Source: Erodium maritimum (taxonomy: Eukaryota; Streptophyta; Magnoliopsida; Geraniales; Geraniaceae). From it: 64,000 nt of DNA. This document shows, piece after piece, positions 34,339 through 46,520 of this stretch. The stretch lies in contig OY997588.1 in assembly GCA_963921825.1 (NCBI GenBank), positions 81,039,043 through 81,103,042 of the forward strand, written 5' to 3'. The translations under genes and the position numbers were made by a program. Within the stretch, counting starts at the first letter, position 1. Every line of letters starts with the position of its first letter. A model generated the notes under the pieces. That model was not told the DNA's origin. It did no database searches and worked only from the letters and a program-made list of their open reading frames with translations.

Positions 34339-34777
34339 TAGCATGTACAATGGAAAGACCCTTAGTGAGTCCCGAGTCCTGAGTCCCGTATGCTGACTAC
34401 ACAAAATAGTGGGACTTGGGACTCAGAATAGTGGGTGTTTTACAATGGGGATTTAGTGTGAGGCTCACTAGTGAGGCTCGTATTGTGAGTGGAACAATCA
34501 TATTGAGTTCAATCTGATTTTTCGTATTTTAAAAAAAATAGGACGCGTGGCAGCACGGGAGTGGCTGGCCGAGGACACAGGACTCGGTACGCAGCTCGGC
34601 CCGCGGTTGCGGGACGAGGGACGCGGGTTGCGGCCCGGCTCGCGTTTTTGCGGGACGCATGCTGCGGCCCAGCCCGCGTTTTTGCGGGACGCGGGCTGCA
34701 GCCCGGCCCACGTTTTTGCGGGCCGCGGCCCGCAAAAACGCGAGCTGAGCCTCAGGGCCAGCCCGTTGTTCCTGCTC
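34339..34777. mobile_element. Tourist-type MITE (PIF/Harbinger derivative), nested
   Basis: 439 bp, ends TAGCATGTACAATGG and CCGTTGTTCCTGCTC, with TCA at 34336-34338 and 34778-34780. The right half is GC-rich with repeated phrases (TTTTTGCGGGAC three times, 34647-34695) and TTTGCGGGCCGCGGCCCGCAAAAA as a local palindrome at 34711-34738. Non-coding. Confidence 0.7.
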
Positions 34778-35016
34778 TCATATATGGGAATCATGATTTG
34801 CAAGGATGTTGAGTGGATGTTGAGTGGATGCTGATTGAACAATTAATTGATGTTTTTATGAACTTATTAAATTTCAATTTAAATAGTAAATAAAAATAAA
34901 ATTGACAAAATTTATTAATAGAAAATTAAATTAACTAAAATGCAAATTAAACTTGAACTTGTAATTAAATACATAATTTGTTGGAGCTTCGCAATATGAT
35001 TCTGGATCTTCTCACA

Positions 35017-36373
35017 TTATGCCATCAATAAAGACATCATTTTAACGTGATTGACCAGTTGCTCCTCGTTGAAATCTAACACGTTCTTCTCCTGCAATTT
35101 ATTGTATTTGGTGTAGTACTTCTCGAATTTGTCGCGTAGTGTGAGAATGATCTTTTCCTTCTCACACTTTTCTTTGTCCATGATGGTAATGGCTTCTAAT
35201 TGGGTTGAAATGTCCTTCCCCTTCCTCTTCGCAACCTTCTGGCCCATCAACCATCCCTCTACCTACCGGGAGGGGGGGGGAGCACTTCAGGGTACTACCT
35301 CCCTCGATCAGATCGAAGGATCCACCATCGGGTTGGGACTCACCACCGAGAGATGTAACATGTTCGTTATCGGTAAGAAGTGAAGTGGGTGGGGTTGAGG
35401 TGTAATTATTGGCCTCATCCAATAGTTGTCGTCAACCTCGACCGTGCCTTCCTCCGCCCGTAACTTGTCTTCGTGTTCAAACGACCTGATCCAATGATCG
35501 ATGTTGAAATGCTTCAGCTCGTTGGGCTTCACCGCCTTTCGATAAATGTCTCTAACCTCATGTTTGTATATTTCTTCTGTCCATCTGATACGATCATCGT
35601 TCTTTGAGTTGTTCAAGATGGTGATGTACCTCCGTACTTGAGGCGCCTATAAAAAAAATGGTCAAATCTCCCCTCTTTCCAGAATTGTTTGACAACTGTG
35701 TCCCAAAATGAACTTCCATCTTGGGAGTTGCCCTTAATGGGGTATTTTCTTGTGCGTAACCAGATATGGATTATGAACATGTCCACCTCAGGGATCCATT
35801 TCGTTCTTTCAATCTGATGTCGGCTTCTTTCGTTGTGTTGGGACGATAAAGGACGACGAAGACGACATCCGGGTGTCGTTGCTGCCACCGACGTGTTGTT
35901 GGTGGTTTTGAATGGCCTTGGAGTAACCGAAATAATTGATAACGGGGTTGTAAGGCAGGAGGTTGAAAGATCGTGATCAGAATGCAGCATGGTTGGACGG
36001 TTGTTGGAATAGACATGGGTTGGATTGTGGTTGGAATCTACCTGGGTTGGAATGCATTTAACATCACCAATAAATAAATAAAATGAATTGATGGAATGCA
36101 TTTGACAACATAATTTAATAATAGAAAAATTAATTAATGAAATTAAAGACGATGTTGTTGGAATGTACCTGGGTTCCAATGTCATTGCATGAATGCGGTG
36201 AAAGCGGTAGGGTCCCAAGCACCGGTAGTTGGGTTGTAAAACGGGGGTGAAATTGTGGTCAACATCTCTTGAAAGCCTCTTGTTATAGATGTGTTGACCT
36301 GATCATCTGGTTCGCCCGGCGTATAGTCTTGTTCCTCCAATGAGGACAACGATTGAGTCCAATCGTCGGACAT
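35017..36373 (-). pseudogene. PIF/Harbinger ORF1 (Myb/SANT-like), several breaks
   Basis: The minus strand starts MSDDWTQSLSSLEEQDYTPG at 36373 (exon 1). Farther on come ERTKWIPEVDMFIIHIWLRT with GNSQDGSSFWDTVVKQFW (SANT-like, 35650-35820), LKHFNIDHWIRSFEHEDKLR (35450-35520), and a Lys/Glu-rich C-terminal helix (KVAKRKGKDISTQLEAI, EKEKIILTLRDKFEKYY) ending at 35017. The same order as the ORF at 1594-3171. At least three frame changes or stops separate the pieces. Confidence 0.8.
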
Positions 36374-36899
36374 TTTTTATCGGTTTTTTTAGAGAGAGTG
36401 GGTAATTTGAGAGTGAAAGTTGAGATAAAATTGATAAAAGTGTTGATGGTTTGATGAATGGGGGAAAGGTATTTATAGGTGGAGTAAAAAATAGTTTTTT
36501 TTCTTTTGTATTTAATTTAATTAGAAAAAAATAATCTTTGAAATCGAATTGTTGCCAATGGTCAAAATATTTTTCTTCTCCCCCTGCCACGTGTCGCGTG
36601 ATGATTGGCCCGACCACGAACCGCGGTTTGATGTGCGAATCGCGATATAATGGCTTGCGAGTCGCGAATCACGCACGCCACAACGTGCGATTCGCTAACC
36701 ACTATGTCATGATTTGAAAATCGAGACGTGGTTTACACGTTGTAAGTGCTCTAATAACACCCTTAAGGCCGCTAGGGAAAAGGGAAAATCAGTAAATATG
36801 TTTAGCTGTGAACTTTTCTTTTTGTTGTTGTACTTTAGGGGGGAGTGAGCTTGGATTTGTGTCTGAAACGTTAATGGTCGTAGTAATCCGTACAAGGTT

Positions 36900-37315
36900 A
36901 GAGCATATATAGTGGAAAGACTCGTATAAGGGAAACGTATAAGGGGCGCGTATGGTGACTGTACAAACTAGTGAGTCTGATTCCTTGAATTTAGTCCACA
37001 GTGGAAAGCTCAGGTTGAGGCTCAGATTCTGAAAGATGTTAACTAAATGCTGACCGGATGTTGAATTGATATTTTATTAAATTTATTTAATTCTTTATTA
37101 AAATAGTAATCATTATAGAGATTTAAAGTAAACTAGAGTAAAATAATTCAACATTACATTAAAATAAAATAAAGCTTTGTAAATTAGAATCAAATAAAAT
37201 GAAGTTTCTAATTTTATTTATCCCCGATTAATACTATCCAATACACATTTGACAATACAATTGTTCAAAAAAAAAAGATTTGTCACTCGTCATCGGAATG
37301 ATAATGAGCTCCAAA
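36900..37315 (-). mobile_element. PIF/Harbinger fragment, end plus transposase tail
   Basis: GGTTAGAGCATATATAGTGG at 36899 gives a TTA-flanked GAGCAT end. Near 37290 the minus strand reads GAHYHSDDE then a stop, the usual acidic C-terminus of Harbinger transposases. To the right the frame is lost at about 37315, so only the 3' end of the element is kept. Confidence 0.55.
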
Positions 37316-38859
37316 CCAACCCAAATGTGCTCAATAGGATCATTTTGCAGTTGCTAGTGTGTCAAATCATTTGTCACACTGAGTCGAGCAGACAAGCGAT
37401 CTCGGTAGGCCAACGGCCCTCCCTGGTGCCATGTGAAGAGTCTTAGGCGACTATGGTTGCTCGTCTCGAGACTACTCCTAGTTTGTCTCATCTTTTCCCA
37501 CCATGCCTCCGACACCCACCCAGAGGTTATAAAACCGGAGCATTTTCGGAGGAAAAAACAAACTCTGACCCCTCCGAACCCGACCTACCCCGGGCCATCC
37601 AGAAGAGTTTCGCCCTTCGTCTTGGCTGCACCCCACTGGAAGTCTTGATCCTTCAACCGCCGTCACCACTACCACAAGAGGAAGTAACCGGACCCCGATC
37701 GGCCTTCCCAAACCCAGGTCTGCAGCGGCCACCTTTTAGGCCTACCATCTTCCTTGGCTAGGGAGGCTTGCTTTGCTTGTCGTACCGTACCTGGCTGGCT
37801 CATGTTAGGGATCGAAGGAGTGTCTGAACCACCCCCACCCTAGAGGTCTAAACCCTTATCTTCCCTGAGTGGGGAGCCCTGCGACATGAGGAAGTCGCCA
37901 CTAACATGTCGCTGTTTAGGAGGATGACACACTGCCTTTATCAGAAGGATTTGAACATCACGGGCGAGCCCCGACCACCTACCGTCCTTGATATACCACC
38001 AAACATGGGTTCAAGAAATGAAGCTATCGAGGTGGGAGCAGCCCCAACAGCCACCGTCGGGACTACAACCTATCAATAGGGAATTCTCATGGCCGAGCTT
38101 CTTTCGTATCGTGGTTTGCTTGCTGGCCCCTCCTCAATCCATCACCGGTCCATCATATCTTGACTAAAACAACGTCACCAGTAGTGGACGAGGTGTGTTG
38201 TGTACTCCTTCCAACTTGTCCTACGATAGGGGACATACACTAGGACCAGAAGAGGCAAAAGTGATACATGACCTCTTGCCCAACTCGGGACGCCTCAGAT
38301 TGGCAAAAGACCCTTGCATGCTTCCAACTCCAATGCCCTCTAGGGAGATCTAACGGTTGACCAGCCTAGAGGAATGGGAACATGTACACCCACTCCGACT
38401 ACGATAACGAGAAGACCCATCAAGCGGTCTCGTTAGGGCCCATCAGTGACCCCACCAACATCAGGGTTTGTTAGCAAGCACACCTCGCATTGCCATGGTT
38501 GGATTACAATCGACCCCATATTTCCCCCACCTCATGGGTTACTCTCAAAATACCCAGTATCTCCTTAAACGCCCCGAATCCTTTACGGTAAGTATCTTGA
38601 GGTCGAGATAGATACGAACTTCGCAATGTCTACCCATCCACTCGAGGCATTAGTCTCCTCACTCTTATCCCTGGTTTAGCCAGACAATTTGTTATAGAGG
38701 TAACGCTCGATGTCTACAGATTAGAACCTAGTATAACTCTTTGATTTGATTTTCATTTATGTTGTATGTTACGTTTTCCCATCTAACAAAATCCTCTTAT
38801 ATGCTAACAAACCTATATTATTCAAGGATTTTTAAATAACTAATCATCAAATTAAAGAA
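37316..38859. other. Unclassified GC-balanced block
   Basis: Base composition changes from AT-rich flanks to about even GC. On the plus strand a frame at 37453-37761 (start MVARLETTPSLSHLFPPCL) is Pro-rich with no recognised domain. Other short frames (EEWEHVHPLRL near 38365) are separated by stops. The look is of a decayed retroelement or gene fragment; I cannot assign a family. 38720-38859 is ordinary AT-rich DNA. Confidence 0.35.
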
Positions 38860-38868
38860 TTTAATTTA

Positions 38869-39171
38869 GGGTTAAATGCAAAAACCTACCTAAAAGCATT
38901 GGTCACGAACAATAAACTACCCCGAAGTTTACAATGTCAAACTAGGTACCCTAAGTTTTGGTCGCATGCCATTTACTTACCTTTATAAAATGGTCACATA
39001 TCATTTACATGCCTTATGAATTGATCGTTGATCATTTATACGCCTTTGTGAATTGAAAAATGTAAAAACAAATTGGCCTAAATTTTGTCCAATACGTGAC
39101 TAATATTTTAGGGTAGCTTGTTTTTCGTGAGTCGTGGCCTATTCTTTAGGGTAGATTTTTACATTTAACCG
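38869..39171. mobile_element. Mutator-type MITE with perfect 9-bp target duplication
   Basis: Ends GGGTTAAATGCAAAAACCTAC and its complement GTAGATTTTTACATTTAACCG; flanked by TTTAATTTA at 38860-38868 and 39172-39180. The 9-bp duplication points to the Mutator superfamily. 303 bp, non-coding, with the arm phrase CTTTAGGGTAG shared with other MITEs here. A further half-end (AAGGGTAGATTTATG) lies at 39402. Confidence 0.85.
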
Positions 39172-39554
39172 TTTAATTTAGTTTTAATGAAAATTAAAAT
39201 ATTAAATAATTATTAATAATTAATGTGGGTATAATGATCTTTTAACTCATGTGTCAAAGCTTAATTCAAAGTGAAAGGTATATTGTTCATTTTATGTCAT
39301 TCTGATAGTTTTTACTAGCAATGGTTTATTACCAAAAGTCTAGGTATCTTATTTATCATTTTTAAACAATAATAAGTAGTTTAATGTGTGACCAAAACTT
39401 AAGGGTAGATTTATGTATTTAGCCCAAAATTTAAACGATATGAAAAGTTGATTTTTTGTTCTCTAATTATTTTTAAATTTTCGAACATAAAATTGTTATT
39501 TTATAATAAATGCATACAAAGTGGAGTAGAAAGACAACTTCATGATAGTTTTTT

Positions 39555-40329
39555 GGGAAATTTTCATTTTAATACCCTGCCAAACTTTTATTTGCAGTTT
39601 AATACCCTAGCTTGTATTTTTTTTTGCATTTTAATACCCTGACAAACTATTATTTTCAGTTTCATACCCAACCATTAACTTTCCATCCAAAATGGATGGA
39701 AATGGTCATTTGCTTTGCACATGACCTTTTTTTAAAATAAAAAAAATACCAAAAACACCCTTCAACCTTTGAAAAAGATTAGGGCATTTTTATGAAATTT
39801 CAAGAATATATTAAATAAAAAATAAAAAATAAGAATAATAATTTAAAAAATTATTGATTTTTTCTTCATCTATAAATATGTAAAATAATTATGTATAAGT
39901 ATATAAAATATTAATTATAAAAAAATCTTATTTTTGTTCAAATGTATAAATTTGATTTTTTGAATTATATAAAAATTTAATTTTTAAAATATATAAAAAA
40001 CAGATTTTTTGAATTATATAAAAATATGATTTTTGAAATATATAAAATTGTTTTTTAAAATATATAAAAACTGATTTTTTTTAATATGTTTTGAAATAAA
40101 ATCTAATTTTTTGAAATATATATATATATAATATGATTTTGTGGTAGGTTTTGAAAATTTGATTGGTTTTAGAGGGTATTTTAGACTTTTCATCAATTTT
40201 AGATGGAAAGTTAACGGTTGGGTATGAAACTAAAAATAATAGTTTTGCTAGGGTATTAAAATGCAAAAAAAAGTTAAGGTATTAAACTGCAAATAAAAAT
40301 TTGTCAGGGTATCAAAATGAAATTTTCCC
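39555..40329. mobile_element. Mutator-type foldback MITE with 9-bp target duplication
   Basis: 775 bp with arms of about 145 bases (GGGAAATTTTCATTTTAATA on the left, complement on the right), flanked by TAGTTTTTT at 39546-39554 and 40330-40338. The arms carry TTTAATACCCTG phrases three times each. The centre is very AT-rich with repeated ATTTTTTGAATTATATAAAA. Non-coding. Confidence 0.88.
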
Positions 40330-40399
40330 TAGTTTTTTCGTAATTATCAAATAATAAGATTATTATAGGTTACGAAGAATATATTTCATGTACTTTTTG

Positions 40400-41150
40400 T
40401 AAGGGTTATTTACGATAAGGTACCCTAATGTTTCGTCCACGAACGATAAGGTACCCTAATGAATTTTTTGTCCGATAAGGTACCCTAATGATTCATCCAC
40501 GAACGATTTGGTTTAAAATTGGCATATTCCGTTAAAAACTAACGGAATATTCCTCTAACTTAGACATTTGCAGTTAAGTGGGGTGTGAAATGACGATTTT
40601 ACCCTTTCTTATTTTAAGCTTATAAATTTGATAGACAAAATTACCATTATACCCTTAATTATATAATACAATAAAAAAACTTAAATTTAAAAAATAAATT
40701 ATGTAAAATAGTATAATTAAAAAATTAAAAAATTTTAAAAAATACAAAAAATTAAAAAATCATTTTTATTTAAAAAAAAAATTAATTTTATTAAAAAAAA
40801 TCACAGAAGTTCGAGCTTCGTCCCCGGCCAGCTCCGGCGTCGTCTCCGGCCACCCCCTCCTCCGGCGTCTCGTCCCCGGCCACCCCTACCTCCGCCGCCT
40901 CCTCCTCCCTCTTCCACCTTCCACCTCCCACCGTCATCGCAGAGCTTCAGCTCGCGATTTGGTTCAGATCTGAACCAAATCGCAGAGCTGAAGCTCTGAC
41001 TTCAGCATCTGGTTTGTGATCGATTTGGGGTGCGGAGGAGTACGATGGAAGTCTCCTCCACGTTCGTCCGACGTGGCTGGGCACGGAGGCGGAGGAGACT
41101 GTGGATTCCTCTCAATGGAGCCGACCCCGATCCCGCCAATAAAGCAGGTA
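40400..41150. other. MITE arm, AT tract, then GC-rich leader with palindrome
   Basis: 40404-40560 holds GATAAGGTACCCTAATG three times and TTCCGTTAAAAACTAACGGAA, one arm and loop of a MITE whose partner arm is missing. 40620-40800 is A/T-rich. From 40801 composition jumps to GC-rich (TCCCCGGCCAGCTCCGGC, Pro-codon-like), with a near-perfect palindrome at 40940-40998 around AGATCT. A frame opens at 41045 (MEVSSTFVRRGWARRR) and is still open when the solo LTR begins at 41151. Nature unknown. Confidence 0.4.
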
Positions 41151-43928
41151 TGTAAGAACCGCCCCCGGTTGTTCCCGGTCGAACCGGAGGTTTCCGGCGA
41201 AAGTTGACTGTTTGCCAAAAAAGTCAACTGATGACTCCAGGAGTCATTCGGGACCTTTCCGGGCCCAAAATGACTAGCCGTCGTTATGGTTAGCTTAATT
41301 GGGCCGTTTCCTTTCAATTGATTGTAATTGTGAAAAAGTCAAGTCAATGTTCGGGTCAAACATCGGTTAATTAAGGACTAAGACTACTTAATTAAATGTG
41401 CTGAGATTTAATTTGGATTTAAGTGGTCCCTACATGGACATGTGTCCATTGTGGCTTGGATGAGAAGAAACAAGAGTTAATGACCCTTTTACCCTTAAAA
41501 GAATGAGCATGAGAGACTTTGGAGCATGCAGGTATTTTGGGAACTTCTCCTTTAGGGTATATGACTCATTGTTGGAGCATTTCAGCCATTATTTTATTGG
41601 TGGCCGAATTTGGGAGAGAGACAAAGAAGAAAAGGGGTTTTGGTAGCTTGAAGAAGAAGAAAGGAGGGAAAAGAGGGTCTTGAGCCCATTTCCTACCCAA
41701 ATCCCTCCATTTTCACTTGCTTCTTCATCTATTCTCCATCCTCAAGGTAAATCCCCAACCCTTTTTCGTTTTGGTTGAGTTTAATTCTTGGGTTTTGAGG
41801 AAAAATGAAGAACAATGGTTGGGTTTTGATTTGGGTGTTGGATGTTGGGTTTTTGGAGAAAAAGGAGTGTTGGATGGTTGGTTTTACTTTGATTTGAGCA
41901 GTTTTGATGAAATCCCTTTGTGGGTATTGTTTGACTGAAGCTTTGGGGTCTGTTTTGGAGTTTTGAGGTTTCATCAATGGAGGTTTTGAAGAGATTTTCG
42001 CAGAAAACGAAGTGGAAGAAGGAGGAAGAAGGGTTGTCTGGACCAGCACGGAGCGCCACACAGAACAGGCTTGGTTCCGGCACGGAACGTCGCCCGGAAC
42101 GTGCCAGGTTCCGGCACGGAGTGCCGCACAGACCGGGCCAAGATCCGGCACGGGGTGCAGCACGGACCGTGCCTGGTTCCGGGCCGGCGTGCCGCACGGG
42201 CCGCGTCTGGTTCCGGGCCGGTCTGTGGCACGGGCCGGGTCGGTCTGTGGCACGGGACGGGTCGGGTTCCGGGCCTTTGGGCCATCCGGTTTGGGCCTTA
42301 TTCCGGCCTATTTCCCCTTCTAGCCCATGTTTAAACCCTCGGGCTTATTTTTTTTTTGGTGTTTTCTCGTTAATTCAATTCCGAAATTGTTTTGATTCGG
42401 GATTTGTTTTGTGATCCAAGACTTTGGACCCGGGCGTGACGGGGGAGGAAACACTTGGATCTCGTGAGGTGGAGGAGGAAGTGTTTTCTCGTTAATTCAA
42501 TTCCGAAATTGTTTTGATTCGGGATTTGTTTTGTGATCCAAGACTTTGGACCCAGGCGTGACGGGGGAGTAAACACTTGGATCTCGTGAGGTGGAGGAGG
42601 AAGCTAACCAGGTCGTCCGCAACTAGGATTGGATCACTTTTGAGGTAGGGAACGTAGCGAATACTGATCTAATTGTGGAAAGTTACTAGTATGCATATAG
42701 GTTGCAATTACTTGTTTAAATGATTAGAATTGCATGATCAGGATGTGAGGAACGAGTGGAATGAGGGATAGCTTACGTGCCATGTCGAGCCGTAAGTTTG
42801 GGAAATTGTCGTGCTGGTAGAATGGCCATGTCGAGCCTTAGGGTTGCATGTTGATTTGTGATGCCATGATTATTTGATTAAGATGCGTGATGTGTGACTT
42901 AGCCGTTGATAGATTGAGAAGCATGATATGTTATATTCGGTGAAGCATGTGTTGCTATGTTTGGGCAAGGGTGTCATGCGTGATGTGATGTGAACCATCG
43001 GTTGTGATATGATCGGGTGAGTGATAGACCGATGTGTTGTGTTATGTGAATTGGCTCGGTTGGCAAACCGTGGTCGAACTATTGGCTTTGTGATGCGTGT
43101 TATTCCCTTGATGTATATTCCAAGTGTAGGTGTGTTCGGTATGATACCTACACTGAGAGAGTATGTCGGTGTAGGGTATCGGGGCCAAGGATGGCGTGAT
43201 CATTACCCCGATGCTGTGTGGTCCGGGAAGGCGTACGACCGAGGCATGTGCCGGTCCGGTATGCATGAGGCCCCGAGTCTGTGTGACGGGAAGACATCCG
43301 ACTGAATGGATTTCCTGTCTGGGATGTTACCCCGAGTTTACGTGACTGGAAGATGTCGGGACCGATGTTGTGTGTTCCGGTACGATATAAGTGGGACAGG
43401 CTGTGATAGCCGGTGATGTTGGGAACTGTTGTGTAGATTATGTGTTTGTTCTGTTGTGTGTTGTATGCCTGTTGTTGACTGTGTGTGATGCTTTAAGTGT
43501 GATTATGGTCTTGGGTGAGTGGTTAGTGGTTGGTGACTTCCCGTGGACGTTGTTGGTAGTTATGTTTTGCTAGTATGCCCTAATTGGACGGTTACTCGTG
43601 GTGGTGAACTGATGTTCATAACCTTAACTACTTTTCCTACTGAGCGAAAGCTCACCCCTTTTCCCTTGTTGTTTTACAGGTGTTGAGCGGGATCTGTGCT
43701 AGAGGGATTCTCGGCGCTTGGGAGCTGGCGAGGGTCTTGTCTAGTGTCTAGAGACGTACTGTTTTTGTTTTGAACTAAACTTTTCAGTAGTGGATTTATG
43801 AGTTGTTGACTCACTTTTATCGGTTTAATATCATGGTTGGAACTTATTTCTTCTAAATTGTCTTTTGTTATTTTTTTACTTTAAGTTCGCGTCTCGAGTC
43901 CGGTCATAACCGGATTTGGGGCGTGACA
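41151..43928 (+). mobile_element. Solo LTR (~2.8 kb), relative of the one at 19340
   Basis: Starts TGTAAGAACCGCCCCCGG and ends GGATTTGGGGCGTGACA, flanked by a perfect AGGTA duplication (41146-41150, 43929-43933). The right-end sequence and the inner CCTACTGAGCG...GCTCACCCCTT region match the copy at 19340-22038 in inverse orientation. No primer site, polypurine tract or coding domain, hence a solo LTR fossil. An AT-poor 41400-41750 section has a leader-like look (CATCCTCAAGGTAAAT). Moderately young judging by clean ends and target repeat. Confidence 0.78.
42030..42602. repeat. Two tandem arrays inside the solo LTR
   Basis: 42030-42270: about five copies of a ~45-bp GC-rich unit around GGTTCCGGCACGG / GGTTCCGGGCCGG, giving spurious open frames on both strands. 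42361-42602: two copies of a ~122-bp unit that starts GTTTTCTCGTTAATTCAATT, differing at only a few bases, so this duplication is recent. Confidence 0.85.
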
Positions 43929-44450
43929 AGGTAGCCCAGCCCGGACATCGGTGTCGACCCGATATCCTCAGAGGCATCTCACGACATACCAGCGAGGACT
44001 GCTGCGATTCAATGCGGCACGAGTACCTCGCCCCCGCACCAGACGCCCGCCTGGGGTGTCGCCATACTCGTTTGGGGGAGATGCAGATGGAGTAGGTTGG
44101 GAGAAAGAGGCAATGAGCCCAACCCTAGTGATAATGGACCCGATACCTAAGGCTCGGTCATCTTGAGGGATGAGGACCGGGGTAACAATGGACCCCGGAC
44201 CCCCGAGCCTTCACCTGGGATGCCGGGCAAGTGCCTAGGATGAGCCCTCTAGGTGGTCTTATGCGAGAGCCCCGACTTTTGTACACGGGAACATCTGGCA
44301 GGCGGTTGGTGGAGATCATCCCTTCTGTTCGTTCATACTACCTTTTCATGGTCGAGGAACATGTTACTCGAGGCATTTCGATGTAATCGTTCTTAAATAG
44401 TAATAAAATTGCACAATCGTTCAAAAAATACTCTCTGTCTGCAACTCAGT
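43929..44450 (+). other. Unclassified GC-rich unit with poly(A)-like end
   Basis: To the right of the solo LTR GC-rich coding-like DNA continues: RHLTTYQRGLLRFNAARVPR, then PYSFGGDADGVGWEKEAM, stop at 44164. It is followed by a 3'-UTR-like stretch ending AATAAAATTGCACAATCG and a short A run at 44427. Composition on the left of the LTR (from 40801) is alike, so one older GC-rich transcription unit may have been split by the LTR. I do not recognise it. Confidence 0.4.
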
Positions 44451-44677
44451 GTGTTTTGATCTTTCTCTTTCCCGATGAGCACAACATAAATTGCAGATCA
44501 AAGGGGGGAAAAGAGAGAATAAGGAGAGGGTCATTCCTTTGAGGCCCTAAGTAGAGGGTCATTTAATTTATTTGCTCATGGCTTCCAACCTTGGACTTGC
44601 AATGTGGCGGTGCTGTGTTGTTCGTGTCTCGGCTTCTGTCGATAGCCGAAACGAGTGCGATAGAGGCGCCTTGTAGG

Positions 44678-45488
44678 CAGTGGCGGATTTAGGTTTCTCG
44701 ACGAGGGGGGCACTAAATTCTTTTTATAATAACAAATAACGTCAAAATAATATAAGACACGATAATATTAAAAAATTATTATCGCGTAAAATTAATAGAT
44801 GACTAGTTACTAGAAGACGTGATGTCGAGATTGTATATTTTGAACAATTTATTATCAATACAATCAAAAATTTATTTATGTTGTATGAGATCATTACTAT
44901 CATATATTTATTGGTCTCACATTCGTTTTTCAATCGAGTCTAAATGTTATTCGTAATTGAACATACTCTCTCTCTCTCCTGTCACGATCATACCATAGTA
45001 ATTATGTAAAGAATTACTTCAAAACTCAAAACCTAAATGATAATAATAATAGATTTTGTAATAAACTAGTTTAAAATAAGATATTTAAATAATTAAACAA
45101 TAAAAAAGTTGAAATATGATGAACATAATTGAAATAAATTTCCATGACCGTAGTAATTTTTAGAGGGAATCAAACTTTTTTTTAGGAATAGAGAGAATCA
45201 ATCTAAAGTTGTGTAATCTCCAACTTTAAATAACATATTAAATAAGAATAATTGTTTTTACATTAATTAAAAATGAGAAATTACAAAAATGAAAATGGTA
45301 AAGAATTAAGAAATATAATAAAATATACAAAAACAACACACACAGATAATTCATTTGGATTAGTTGTCGTTGGGAAATAAAAAAGAAAATGAGGAGGGGC
45401 ACAATTGAAAATAGAAACAAATATGGGTAATAAAACTAGTTCTCGAAAAGTTGAGGGGGGCACGTGCCCCCCCTTAAATCCGTCACTG
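44678..45488. mobile_element. hAT-type MITE with perfect 8-bp target duplication
   Basis: Ends CAGTGGCGGATTTAGG and CCTTAAATCCGTCACTG, flanked by CTTGTAGG at 44670-44677 and 45489-45496. CAGTGGCGGAT-type ends plus an 8-bp duplication are classic for hAT non-autonomous elements. 811 bp; the AT-rich interior has no transposase. GGGGGGCAC sits just inside each arm. Confidence 0.92.
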
Positions 45489-45496
45489 CTTGTAGG

Positions 45497-45682
45497 AGAG
45501 GTTGAGGATTTGAGTTCTTCACTCGAGTTTGAGGAGCTTGAAGAAGACGAAGCAGTAGGGATTGTCTCTGATGAGGTCGCCAACCTCCATGGATCAAGCC
45601 CATGAGAAGAATAAGAAAATAGACACAGAGCTCTCTGGTCCGATCTGTTGGGCCCAAAACTCTTAAGGCCCATTATGGCTTG
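45497..45682 (-). other. Possible first exon of a divergent gene, disrupted
   Basis: On the minus strand, DPWRLATSSETIPTASSSSS runs into SSEELKSSTSPT and is then cut by the hAT MITE target site; host-like sequence resumes left of it at 44460-44669. The Ser-rich start and its position back-to-back with the neuroguidin promoter suggest a broken divergent exon, but no family is recognised. From 45658 the sequence is shared with 53338, so the duplication border lies here. Confidence 0.35.
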
Positions 45683-45685
45683 TAA

Positions 45686-46520
45686 GAGCATCCACATCAG
45701 TGGGAGGGGGGATCACGAACCCTGGGGATGAACCCTATGCTGACTGGGCAGGGTTTAGCCCCCTGCCCCCCTAAAATTTATATGTGATGCACATCAGAGG
45801 GGCTTGTATGAGGGACTTGATTTTCAGAAATGATGACTGTGTAATTAATTAAGCTTTTACCTGAATCTGCTAACGTTATTTTTAAATCAACAACTACTAA
45901 ATAAAATAGAAATAAATTCATAAATACAAATAAAAGTTCATTAATAAAATACAAAATTTAAAAATGACATAAAAAATAAAAAAAATACATAATTCAAATT
46001 GACAATTCATTTGGTCGATATAAGCTTCTGCAATGATGAATTCTTTGATAACCGTTACTAATACCATATATATATTTTTTTTGAAATACTGACAGTTACT
46101 ATTCTTGATAATAACATTTGGGCATCGTCGTTGGACATTTTTTATCGCAACAGAAAAATTATTTTTAAAATAAAAACTAATTTTTAAATTTTAAAACCGA
46201 TTATTAAATTTAAAAATTGAGTTTTAAAATTAGAAACTGATTTTTAAAATTTAAAACTAAATTTTTTACCTATAAAAACCTAATTAATAACCTTACCATA
46301 TATTAACCTAACTAATTACTATATATTAACCTAATTACTAACTTACCATAATATTATTCTAACCTAATTAATGCCCAGGTTACTGTGCTTCTTCTCCATT
46401 TACTGTTGTGTCTGCGTTTGTTTTTTTTGCAGGCCACGCGTAGGCAATGGAATGTACGGCGGCGAAAACAGCGAGGCAGCGGGGCTTGTTCTTGCCCCGC
46501 GCCCCGGACTCGCGAGGCCG

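Larger units (their letters stand above)
34220..36751 (-). mobile_element. PIF/Harbinger element with worn Myb-like ORF, holds a nested MITE
   Basis: Ends GAGCGTGTACAGTGAGGGG and, on the right, ACGTTGTAAGTGCTC; flanking TAA at 34217-34219 and 36752-36754. Inside are the small PIF/Harbinger MITE at 34339-34777 and a minus-strand Myb/SANT ORF that is broken. A TATA-like TATAAATACC on the minus strand (36470) precedes the first exon by about 100 bases. No transposase. Older than the copy at 1253, judging by its ORF decay. Confidence 0.8.

Noticed and set aside
41729-42414. Arg/Pro/Gly-rich frames
   Set aside because: Produced by a ~45-bp GC-rich tandem repeat within a solo LTR.
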